This document shows, one piece after another, positions 44,858-55,658 of a DNA stretch of 64,000 nucleotides. Positions within the stretch are counted from its first letter, which is position 1. Each line of letters opens with the position of its first letter. Position numbers and translations under genes: made by a program. Where the stretch lies: NCBI GenBank assembly GCA_020631735.1, contig CM036223.1, positions 54,736,456 through 54,800,455 on the forward strand. The letters are read 5' to 3'. Source of the stretch: Saccharum officinarum. Its lineage: Eukaryota > Streptophyta > Magnoliopsida > Poales > Poaceae. The notes beneath the pieces are model-generated. The model was not told the DNA's origin, ran no database searches, and was given only the letters and a program-made list of their open reading frames with translations.

Positions 44858-47800
44858 TCAGTTTAGGACATCTCTATAAACTATATTCCTGGTGCTCCTC
44901 CCTGTAGGATCCAAGTCCTGTTTTGGCTTTGCCAAAACTCTTGTTGCATTTCTTGACACCCCTCTTGATAAACCAACATAAAGTTGTCCGTGTGAGAACA
45001 CAGGTTCTGGTAGATAGATCCCGATGTTAGGAATGGTCTGTCCTTGCGATTTATTTATTGTCATGGCGAAACTCAACCTCACCGGGAATTGCTTTCTCCT
45101 GAACTTGAAAGGAAGAGAAATATCATCTGAGGGAGACAACGGAAGCCTGGGTATAAAGACCCTCTTCCCTACATGCTGTCCACCAGTGATCTCAGCATCA
45201 ATTTCATTGTCTTGCAGTGCTCTGACCACGAGCCTTGTGCCATTGCACAATCCGTTGTTCGGATCTAGATTGCGAAGCAAAATCACAGGGCAGTTGATTT
45301 TTAGCTTTAGCTCATGGGGGGCAGGCCGTTTGGAGTTATTGAGTTCAAAAAATCAAGAGGAAAGTGATTGCTTGGGTCATCAACAACAGTGTCAAAGCTG
45401 TGGTAAACCTTCTCCTCACCTGAAAATATCTCAATCATCATTGCGTTCAGCTGATCAACATATTCATTTTTGGTCGATAGAATAGCCCGCGAGCTCGTAT
45501 AGGTGGCTGATGTTGCATGATCTTCGAGGGAGGGGAAAATATCTTGGATGAGTTGGTTGATTGCCACATCAGTGTCAGTATATCCAATCACAATCTCATC
45601 CGGCAGTCGAACATAGTCATCTCTAATTGTTTCCTCAGTTCCATTGCCAATTCGTAGCAGGTACTCAGAAAACATAGGGTCTGACTGCGCCCTCATGTTT
45701 TGTGTCAATCTTATCTGCCTTATATTTGGTCACAAATAGGATCTTTTTAGGCATGCATTAGTTACTTGTGCTCTTGAACCACGTGGCACCACAGGAAGGA
45801 CCTGCCTGAAGTCACCCCAAATACCATGACCTTTCCTCCAAATGGCAAAGCACACTCTATGACATCTCGTAGGGACCTATCGAGACACTCGACGCACTGA
45901 CGTTTAGTCATGGCAACTTCATCCCAGATTATCAAGGACGCCCTCTGAAGCAATTCTCCAATGGGACCTTGCTTTGAAAAGGTGCAGGTGCTGTCCTCCC
46001 TGATGTTAATTGGAATTTTAAATCTAGAGTGTGCAGTGCGCCCTCTAGGCAATATTGATGCTGCAATTCCCGATGTTGCTGTTGCAATGGCTATTAATCC
46101 TTTGGACCGCACTCTTGCAAGGAGTGCTTTGTATAGGAATGTCTTGCCCGTGCCTCCTGGACCATCAACAAAGAACACTTGGCTCTTGTTGGAAAAGACA
46201 TGCTCAATGATTTCTTCGAAACCTTCTCTCTGCTCCTTGTTAAGAGAATCAAAAATGTCCAAGTGTTCCTGGGGTACAGAGACATTTTGTTCCTCTCTAA
46301 TCTCTCTCATCATGTCAATGGAGCCCTGACCAACATCAGTAATAGGTGGTAGACCGTATTTTTTATTTCATCATCATCTTTACCCATGGAGTGAAGAATA
46401 TCTCGTATGTCCCTCAGCACCATTTGCTCCACAACTGAACTGTTGGTGATGTCCCGACTGAAGTCTTCACCTAAAGCGTCCTTATGCTTGTCCCATAGAG
46501 CACGTATGTTGGTGGATTCACAGAATACAATAATTGTAGCAAACAACCTCCGCAGAGCACATGGCATCTGGAAAGTGGTGGCCTCACTATGGCAGTCGTC
46601 AATAAGAGTGTATGTCTCAATAAGTCCTCTTTTCTCACATGCTTCCCTAAAAGTACAGCAAGTTACTCCGGCCACTGTTCTCAAATCCTCAAATGATGTT
46701 GCACCTCTCACATGATTTAGTAGTACTCTTAGGAAGTATTTGTCTCCTTCAGCAGGATTAGCATAGACAATCCTACCAATTTGTGCTGACGCTTGTTTCC
46801 TTGTTTGCCATATCTTTCTCCCTTTCATCCACCGATAATGTTCTGGAAAATCTCTGTACAATATTTTCCTTGCTGACTGGTCTTCTCGGTTTTTTTTGAA
46901 ATATTCTGTTAGTGTTGTCCTATCTGAGCCTGGGCGATTCACAACATCTTCCAGGTTGTCGTCATCATTGTACGTCACGGTCTGCATACCGGGCAAATGT
47001 AGCTGGAGCTGCAGAACTGAGGGATAAACTCTGAACATTGGAATCCGAATATCCTGTACACAGCTTCAGGCGGAGTTATGAACCTAGCATTCCTATATTG
47101 TTTTATCTCATTAATGACACCATCATCTGTATCATTTTGGTCTGCATTTACGACAAATTCTGCCTGGTCGTGACCTTTATATACATACTTGAAGAGATAC
47201 TTGATTGCTTTAATGCTTGTGCATGCCTCAACATTTATGTGACAGTTGTATCTAAAGAGCAGACCAGGGTTGTACGGCACCACCCACCTATTATCCAGTT
47301 CAGCTCTCCTAAGATTGACTCGACGTCCATCATCCCTTCTCCTGTAGGTTGGATAGGAGTCATTTCCTTGCCTAGTTGCCTCACAGAACTCTCGAGGGAA
47401 CTGAAAGCGGCACTGTCCTTTCACCATGCACGTGCATTATTTGTTTAGATTACCACATGGTCCGTGTAACATATGGCTTACAACCAGATCATGCAACTCT
47501 GGAAATTTGTCCTTGTCTGGTATTTTCGCTGAAATAACTCGATCATATGCATCAGGGGTTGTCAACTTACTCCCTGACTTCATGATCAGTAGGAAATGCT
47601 CATGTGGAAGCCCCTTTTTTGGAACTCAGTAATATGGACGTACGCAGCAACCTCACCAAAATACTTTTTCTTGATGAGAAGGTCTTTAAGATCCCACAAC
47701 TTAGCCCTATACACTCTAGCAACAAGTTCTGGCCTATCAGTCCACTCTTGTCCCGGCTCAAGATTGCTTGTTATCTCTTCCCAGTAGGGATTGCATGTCA

Positions 47801-48416
47801 TGGTGATGAAGAAATCAGGCTTGCCAAAACGCTGCATAATAGCCATAGCATTTAGGAATCTTTGCTGCATGTCTCGATCGCATCCCGGGAATGATCTTGG
47901 CAGTATAATTCTTTTGGCAACCTTAGAACCTCGAGTCTCTCCAGTAGAGACAACATCAGCCAGTCCCTACACAATATATTTAAGCACATATCTTAATACT
48001 GAATTGTTACTTAAAGACAGTAACAAGGCACTAAAATTCATAATCTTAAATATGAAAATCATAAGCAATTAAATGTGATTGCGTACCTGATATAGTTCTG
48101 CTCGTATCAGTTTTTGGTTCTCAGGATTTGAGTACCAATCAAGCCTCATAGACTCAATCTTCACATACATATCCACAGCCCACTGCTGGAAAAGACGTCC
48201 TCCAAATAATATGATGTTAAAGATTCCCCGTCTAACTTGCATCTTGAAACAGTAATATTCTCTTACAGTTACAAATTTCTGGGCACCGTCTGCAACTGCA
48301 CCAAGCACCTCACCTTCTTATACGTCATTGTCGCCTTCACCTTCTTGTACGTCATTGTCGCCTATACATAACAATTATTAGTTATTAAAGTAGCAGTATC
48401 ATAGCAGATGCAATTA

Positions 48417-48513
<97 letters not shown>

Positions 48514-51012
48514 TATATATATCTTAATAAGCACTCATAGACGGCATGGTTGTTGATGGTGGATTGGCAATAATTGCAGGAGTCATGTTTGCAGATGGAG
48601 TGATTGGAGCATCACTGTATGGGATATATTTGTTCCATCCTGTTTATCCGTTAGGGTTATACACAGGATAAGCTAATGCATCATAACCACCATGCCAAGC
48701 TCGGACATACTGCATGCGACGATCAGTCTTTCCAAATACAACCACACTCCTATGAAAACATCTCTGTGTTTCATCCCCGTCCATCCAGATAGCAGCAACT
48801 TGGTCTGTTGTTGGGGCGTTGTACCTTCTCTGGTCAGGAGTGACATTTGTATTAAGCTCGACCCGGTAGTCATCCAAGTTCGGAAAATCACCATTTATCC
48901 TAAAGATACGTACATATGGGTTTTCCTGTAAAATCTCAAGGATCTTTCAGATGATGTTGATATCAAGGTCAGGGGACCTATCACGTCTACGCGACAAGTC
49001 ATCCATATTTGTATCATAGAAGTAGAGCTGCAGATTCCGAGCGCCTTGACTACCTAGCACCAGGTGATCAAGACGGTGGTACAAGGCACCATGAATCCTG
49101 AATGTATAAGTACCAGTTCCGACAGGTCTGTTATATCTTTGATCAATAGTAACCCCTAGACTTGTAAAGGAGAAGTGCAAGTTGATGTAACGTATATTTT
49201 TCCTGAAATATTTAGCATCAACATCCACCTGACTCGTGAATAACCTTTTCAGCTCTTCAGGAACTTGTGGTATAACAATATGCACTTTTCCTTTTCTACA
49301 ACAAAACCCTGGTGTCTCATATTGAAACCTCATTGCTCCACAGTAACTACAGTCAGGAACTTGCCTCAATGTATGTCTATGCAGCACATTCTGGTAGATG
49401 AAGTCATATGGATCAGCGTCGTGCCGATTATTTGCAGCAGGGCCCTCGGGAACCACACGATATGACTCGTATTCACCACCTGTGTAGAGATGTCAGTGCT
49501 CGTTTTAGTCAATATATAGTCAATATATTTAATATATAAATTTCAACATCTGTACTTAGCTTACCTTGCGCACGTCGCTGAAATATTCCATCATCATCGT
49601 ATAATAAGTTTTCAGTATGCAATCCAGTTTGGCCAGCGTCCATGACATCATCATCAGTGTTCCAAATATCATGCGGCGGTTCGAATAGATCACGATCAAA
49701 TTCCTCTTCAGTTTCTTGGACATGTACACGGGTTAGGCGTGGTGCAGATAAAGGTGTTTCTACATAGTTCAGCATATTAGAATCCTTGATGTACACGGAC
49801 ATGTACAAGAATATGTTGTTGAGGTGCTAACCTGGTTGATCGGCAGTGCGTGGGCCTCTGTGAGATGGAACATAACTATCATTTCTATGTAACCAATCAG
49901 TGTGTTCAGCAGGCTCATCATTTTCCAATATCGTCGACAATGCAGTCCCCAAAATGGCACCTTCACAAATAATAATTATGATCAGGGATAGATGATTTAT
50001 GAAGCAGTTGGCGAAATGATTTCGGGCTCATATAATTTGTACCTGCGAATTGAGATGACGCCCCAACATTGGCTTGGTTGTCATTAGATGTGTTGTTAGC
50101 ATGTTGCAATTCAGCCTTCTTTCGTGCTCGATATTGACGTTGGTACTCGGCATTCTTCCTTCGTTTCGCTTCCAACTGTTCGGCGGTCATCTCAGCTCTT
50201 CTCTTTCGTTGTTGCGTGTTCCTTTTGTCCATCGACGTGTTAGCAATACCTACGTTGGGTACCATTGGCACGGTCAATCATGATTATGTTGAGAATACAT
50301 AAAATTATCTGTAAAAAACTGTTGTCAAATAAGAAGCGGCAATTCTTTTTTTTTGATCAATACCTTTTATGTGAAGGCCAGCATGGCTATGATTCCCAAC
50401 GGCAGTTGGTCCGGTATTATCATCGTTCAATACAATCTGTGAGCGTTGGTCCATACTGAAATTATGAGAACCTGCATAATGTTTGTTATAGTAAAGATTT
50501 TAGTAAACTGATAAAAATAGGTTAATGTAGCTGATAGTTACCACTGTCCACAGTTAGTCGACTTCCTATGGTGATTGTCGTGCCAATAACACCATGGATA
50601 TGATCCCCATCTTCAGTTGTCGTATCATGATTAGTACCTGCAACATAGTACAATGATTAGTTGAGGTATTGATTGATTGACTAAATAATTTTTGGAAAGA
50701 AATAGTACCGGGTAAAGAAGAGGTAGCGCCAATGTTTTGGGATTCTGCCCTTTGCCTTTCTCTTCTCTGACGCTGGTACTCACGTCCTTTCCTTCTCGCC
50801 TCCTCTTGTTGTTCTTCGGACATCTCAGCTCGCCGAACCCGTCGCCGCAAGTTCCATTCTTCTCTCGTCCGTCGGGCATCATCTATATATAGTAAATAAA
50901 TATGAAATAGATAAGGCACACTCCAAACGGTATATAAACTCATTTGAAAACATACCTGTGATGTTAGTGATGTCGCTTAGTGCACTGGGCGTATCCCTTG
51001 GCGTAGACATTG
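44858..51012 (-). pseudogene. Helitron Rep/PIF1-helicase transposase gene, decayed
   Basis: Starts MSTPRDTPSALSDITN at 51012. Several small exons follow, two of which are duplicates of a basic helix (RRAEMSEEQQEEARRKGREYQR at about 50800 and RRAEMTAEQLEAKRRKNAEYQR at about 50170). Next come the DWLHRNDSYVPSHRGPR exon (49840-49960), a zinc-binding N-terminal region (CSYCGAMRF..., 48947-49480), the Helitron-like N domain (48069-48308), the Rep nuclease (PDFFITMTCNP; HUH region about 47600; YLFKYVYKG about 47190) and a PIF1 helicase (GPGGTGKT at 46141-46163; IIWDEVAM about 45920; C-terminal MTINKSQGQT about 45030). It would nick DNA and drive rolling-circle transposition. Lesions: TGA 48947-48949, TAA 48644-48646, one-base shift in the T run at about 47611 just before the HUH motif, TAA 47437-47439, shifts near 47040, 46315, 45823 and 45312, TGA near 45734. 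Inactive as read. Confidence 0.88.
48421..48522. repeat. (TA)n microsatellite, about 50 units
   Basis: About 100 bases of TA with one ATAATAT interruption near 48506, inside a presumed intron of the Helitron transposase gene. Confidence 0.97.
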
Positions 51013-51500
51013 AGTGTGTGATGAGGTAGGAAGGCAGGAACTTTGTTTGTGTCAAAGGATCGTGGCTGGTGATGTATGATGTAATTATTTCTAGCACATC
51101 ATTGTGTAATTAGCATTTTGTCAAACAATAATACACACCTGTTCAAGCTTTAGGGATCTGTAATCTGAAAAGAAGTGATACTGCGCTAGCAGAACACAAC
51201 ATTAGAAGAGAGGTTCACGGATCATGCAAAAACAAACAACACTCAATACGCAACACACAGTACCAGCCTAAATGGGAACGTACAAGAGCATCAGTGATCA
51301 ACGGAATCGTGTCAAAGCAGCATGAGTGGCATGGTTCAATCATACTATGACACTAACAGAAAAACAACAATCCAGAGATGGTTTATGGATCGGTGGCTAA
51401 TGACCTGCGGGACGACGTCGCGGAGGCGGAGGAGCGCGTAGGGCGTGCACGCCGGTGACGCGTCGAATACGGCTAGCGGGAGGTGCTCCTTAACAACACC

Positions 51501-51938
51501 GACGTTGAAGTAGATGTTGCCCGACGCCGGGATGTCCTGAGCCGCGGCGCCCTGGACGGCGGCGATCTACACCGGCGTTGAAGTAGATGACGCCCGACGA
51601 TGGGATGTCCTGCGCCGCGATGCCCTGGACGACGGCGATCTACGACGACGTTGAAGTTGATGGCGCCCGACGACGGGATGTCCTGCGCCGCGACGCCCTG
51701 GACGGCGGCGATCTACGCCGACGTTGAAGTTGATGGCGCCCGACGACGGGATGTCCTGTGCCGCGACGCCCTGGACGGCGGCGATCTATGCCGACGTTGA
51801 AGTAGATGGCGCCCGACGACGGGATGTCATGCGCCACGATGACCTGGATGGCGGCGATCTATGCCGACGTTGAAGTAGATGGCGCCCGAGGACAGGATGT
51901 CATGCGCCGCGATGACTTGGATGGCGGCGATCTGCCCG
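51501..51938. repeat. Minisatellite: six tandem 73-bp units
   Basis: Units start at 51501, 51574, 51647, 51720, 51793 and 51866, each GACGTTGAAGTAGATG-like and ending GGCGGCGATCTA. Spacing is exactly 73 in all five steps. 73 is not a multiple of three, so the long ORFs across it are not coding. It lies between the Helitron 5' terminus and its first coding exon, with looser repeats of a GCTAGCGAT word at 51970-52110. Confidence 0.95.
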
Positions 51939-52331
51939 GTGACCGCGGCGATCTTCCAGCCCGACCTTGAAGCAGCGATCTTGCCTGCGAGCGATCCTGG
52001 AGTTGGAGGCAGCAGTGCTAGCGATGCTTGCAAGCGAGCCTGGAGGCAGCCGTGCTAGCGATCATTGCGAGCGATCCTAGAGGCAGGTGTGCTAGCGATC
52101 CTTGCGGGAGACGTGAAGACGACGCCGTCCACGCGGGCGCTACAAATTTAAATTTTGTATCGCTAGATATGTGTCGTGATTGGAGGAAGTGAGGACGTGG
52201 GCGTGTGGGAGGCAGGGTGAGAGAGAGGAGAGTGGGAAGCCTGACCATACATCTAATTGTAGCCCTTAGATCTTTCTTAGTGATGTTTTAGATCCTTGAT
52301 TTTGAAGAGGGGGATGGCCTTGGCAAGTATT

Positions 52332-52346
52332 CCATTATAGTAGAGA
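52332..52346 (-). other. Helitron 5' terminus
   Basis: The - strand begins TCTCTACTATAATGG at 52346. TC followed by TCTACTA is the standard plant Helitron start, and the flanking base is T on the + strand (A on the - strand), as required. Confidence 0.85.
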
Positions 52347-53690
52347 TGAGGAGGTCAATTAGCACATAAACTCAGTACTGCCATACATGGTTGCTATTTA
52401 CTACTTAAAGAACAAATGGTATATGCCATTTTTATCTTCCAGAACTGAATTTGTTACAATTATCCGAATGAAAGCTACTTTCGTTTTCCCTGTACATGAA
52501 ATTTTCCATGACATTGTGCTCGACGTCATTCATCTGGCTTCCCTGCTCAGTTCCTGCTTATTGTTTGCTTCATTGTTAGACATAAGTCATTTACCTGCTT
52601 ATTTTTTGGGCATGTTGTTTCTCTTTATTATGCTCATCTCTTTATTTTTTTGAACTCATCGAACTAAACGTGTTCCATACTTATCCACCACAGTATGAAC
52701 CAGAACTGATTCCTCGCTGAGCAGCTTGGACACTGAAGAACATGGTTGGGAGTCTGATCGCAGCTGGAAATACTACTGATGATTCCTGTTCTTATATAGG
52801 AGCCACAAGCCCCGCTAAAGGTCCAGTTAGCCTGCTATTGGCTTTGTATAATATAAGTGCTTGTGATGCCTTTGTGTAGGTGCTCTACTCCGCCGTCTAG
52901 CAAACCAATTCCTTGTTTATTTGTAGACTTAAAAACATGTGGAGGTGCTGCAGGAATAACTTCATGTATAATAGTTGTATAGTTATACTCCAGACGACTC
53001 CTATATTTTTTTTGCATTATCCAATGCTGTGCAATGTCCAAGTTACAGTTCCAATTCCTCAAATTTGAGCCTGCATGTTCTTCAAATTTGTGTCTGCATG
53101 TACGCGCGATGGCGTGCGCCCCTACACCCAATGTCGAGTTTACGTTTCTATGTCTTTGAATTTGTACCCGCATTTGCGCGCGATGGGCCCCACTGCCACT
53201 AGTAAAATACATGTAGTATGTCATGTCATATCGGCTGGAGTAGCAACGTCAACTTGACGGGGGTCTTTGTTTTGTTTTTTGATTTTGATTTTGATTTTGA
53301 CACGTAGGTACCGGGCGGACGTGTGGCTGTGCCTGCATGGTCCACGTGCGAGGTGGTTTTGGGCGATGAGATTCGATCGCCGCGTGTGGAGTCGTGCATG
53401 GACCGCGTCCGCTGTCTCCTGCCGACCGCGTGCTGTACACGTAGCCTGACAGCCTGGCCTTGGCCCAGGCCCAGGCCCAGGCCCAGCTCAGCACCTGTTG
53501 TTCGCTTGTAGGAGTACTCCAGTAGTTGTGTGCGGACGGCGTTGGTGGCAGGGTTACCTTGGGTGTGGTCAGGAACACAAGCAGAGCAACGGAAGACGAG
53601 GAGAAAAGAAAACGGCAAAGTGACCGTTGCGCGCTGGCCGGGCCCCTCCCAGCATCCTCTTCCTCCTCTCCTTCCCTTTTTAATTAGGAT
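52347..53690. other. Intergenic sequence upstream of the OSCA gene
   Basis: No supported gene. Contains imperfect repeats of a TTTGNNCCTGCAT...GCGCGATGG unit at 53060-53190, a (GATTTT)n run at 53277-53299 and (GGCCCA)4 at 53459-53486. The right part, GC-rich from 53300 on, probably holds the OSCA promoter, but no clear TATA box stands out. Confidence 0.5.
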
Positions 53691-53993
53691 CAGGAGGAGA
53701 GGAGTAATAATAATTCATGCATCCACCAACGACCAGAGAGCAGAGGACAGGCAAGAAGAGAAGATAGTAGATACTAGTAGTTTCTAGCTTGGAGTAGATC
53801 ATCAGTTCCCCATTCATTCACTCCTACTACTAGTATAGTCCTTAAAGGCAAGGCAAGCAACGCCGACGCCGAGCCGTGCTCAGGTGGAGATTCCGCATCC
53901 GCTTCCGCTCACCGGATTCATTCATCCGACAACCCCTCCTGCTGCCTGTGCCCAAGGAACAACAAGAAGCCACCAGCTGCAAGGAAGAGACAG

Positions 53994-54029
53994 GGAAGGA
54001 AGGAAGGAAGGAAGGAAGGAAGGAAGGAA
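53994..54029. repeat. (GGAA)n microsatellite
   Basis: Nine tandem GGAA/AAGG units in the presumed 5' untranslated region of the OSCA gene. Confidence 0.95.
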
Positions 54030-54349
54030 ATCCAGAGACAGCACATCCACCCCGTCCGTCTGTTCCGCTTCGCAAATCCTCTTCAGCCCTTGCGGTACCC
54101 GGTACGGTTCGTATGCCCTTCTCTCGATCCATCCATTCAATTCAATGATGTTTGCTGCTCAGCTCCACCTCCACTTCAAACTTGGTTTGTTTTGTTTTCT
54201 TTTGTCTTTTTTTCCCCATCGGATCAAACAACTGATCAATCTATCCAGCAGTAAAAGTTCCTGGTTTGTTCCGCTTCTCTAGTTCACCGGCTAGCTAACA
54301 TGCTTCCCTCCCCTGCCGATTCATTCATCTCACGAATCATGATGATGAT

Positions 54350-55056
54350 TGTTAGCACTTTCTACTCAGGCCAGCCCAACACTCCTCCTCAGGGTCGGGC
54401 GTTCATGCGCTCGCGCCCCTCATAAGGCCGGAGGCCCATTCCTTCCCAAAAGCCCGGACTGATGGGAGAGGGAAACTCCCCCTTATAAGGCGGTCACGGC
54501 CCCCTTGCCTGGGCGAGGTGGTACTAAGCACCTGAGGTGCTCACACCCCACCCCCCATAGGGTGAGGCCCGGCCCAGGAACCTCCCACAAGGCTCCGATA
54601 CCAGTTGTTAGCACTTTCACTCAGGCCCAGCCCAACACTCCACCACAGGGTCGGGCGTTCATGCGCTCGCGCCCCTTATAAGACAGGAGGCCCATTCCTC
54701 CCAAAAGCCCGGACTGATGGGAGAGGGAAACTCCCCCTTATAAGGCGGTCACGGCCCCCTTGCCTGGGCGAGGTGGTACTAAGCACCTGAGGTGCTCACA
54801 CCCCACCCCCCATAAGGTGAGGCCCGGCCCAGGAACCTCCCACAAGGCTCTGATACCAGTTGTTAGCACTTTCTACTCAGGCCAGCCCAACACTCCTCCT
54901 CAGGGTCGGGCGTTCATGCGCTCGCGCCCCTCATAAGGCCGGAGGCCCATTCCTTCCCAAAAGCCCGGACTGATGGGAGAGGGAAACTCCCCCTTATAAG
55001 GCGGTCACGGCCCCCTTGCCTGGGCGAGGTGGTACTAAGCACCTGAGGTGCTCACA
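54350..55056 (-). mobile_element. Tandem TRIM retrotransposon (LTR-body-LTR-body-LTR)
   Basis: Three LTRs of about 196 bp (54350-54545, 54606-54800, 54861-55056), each TGTTAGCACTTT...GTGCTCACA, are separated by two 60-bp bodies. The bodies end in CTCCGATACCAGT or CTCTGATACCAGT, which on the - strand is an ACTGGTATCAGAG primer site, so orientation is -. The whole is flanked by ATGAT on both sides (54345-54349 and 55057-55061), a perfect 5-bp target duplication for the unit. The two outer LTRs are nearly identical, while the middle one differs in several places (CCACCACAGG, CTTATAAGACAGG). No coding capacity. A GGGCGAGGTGGTACTA word near the LTR end recalls 5S-bearing Cassandra TRIMs, but I am not sure of this. 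Confidence 0.9.
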
Positions 55057-55634
55057 ATGATGCATGCAAAGGCAGATGCAGATGCCTCCGATTCGCATCA
55101 AATCCGCCCTCCTCCGTTTCTTCCGTCTCCACTTTTTACGATTCTTAGTTGGGGGTTTCCTCAAAACATCCTCTTTTTGCATTCCACACTTGCACGACGC
55201 GTTTCACATGCTTTGTTCCACTCCATCCGTTCGGCAACGCCACCAGGCCTCTCTTTTCCGTTATCTGTTCCTTTCCATGAGCTGTCCATTTAGACATATA
55301 AGCAGGATCGCAGTCGCCCATCCACCCATTGATTGCTGTTGCTGTGTGTGTCACCTTCCTTCTCCCCTGTGGCACTCAACACCGCCTGTCGTGGCGTCCA
55401 CCATCATCTGTTGATTTGATTATCATAATGTTACTAATGCATAGCGTCTTATTCTCGTGCCACACGCTCCCAGACTGGCATAATTACCTTGCCCCTGTCT
55501 CAACTGATCCTGGGAATCTAATAAGCAACCACAAATTCATGTGTCTGCAATTCAATTTTGTTTCCTCTGGGGGCCATTATGTTGTTTTGGGGTCATATGG
55601 TTCGTGTCATCCTTACTTTGTACAGTTGTTTTGT

Positions 55635-55641
55635 ACAAGCA
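55635..55641 (+). promoter_or_regulatory. Likely 3' splice site of a 5'-UTR intron of the OSCA gene
   Basis: TTTTGTACAAGCAG precedes GAGTTAGAGGGCAACCATGG. A donor could be the GGTACCCGG near 54094. This would put the TRIM and the 1.5 kb between in a leader intron. Inference from signals only. Confidence 0.4.
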
Positions 55642-55658
55642 GGAGTTAGAGGGCAACC

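Larger units (their letters stand above)
44858..52346 (-). mobile_element. Autonomous-type Helitron, decayed; 5' end seen, 3' end not located
   Basis: The 5' end is at 52346, where the - strand reads TCTCTACTATAATGG and the next host base is T (A^T rule). The transposase gene lies inside. I could not find a hairpin plus CTRR end on the left. The interval given is the minimum; the element may extend through the captured exon and the Ulp1-like gene. A CTAG at 40463-40466 with A before it, about 185 bp past the Ulp1 stop, is possible but has no GC hairpin. Confidence 0.75.

Noticed and set aside
51600..52033. ORFs across the 73-bp repeats
   Set aside because: The period is not a multiple of three and units differ freely, so no protein is being kept.
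52690..52870. Readable protein-like stretch upstream of the OSCA gene
   Set aside because: It contains a stop and resembles no family I can name, with no splice signals to support it.
54350..55056. Array of 5S rRNA genes or Cassandra element
   Set aside because: A short GGGCGAGGTGGTACTA word recalls 5S rRNA, but I cannot align a full 5S gene; kept as a generic TRIM.
54350..55056. CRISPR-like repeat array
   Set aside because: Three long units with primer sites and a target duplication in a plant genome are LTRs, not CRISPR.
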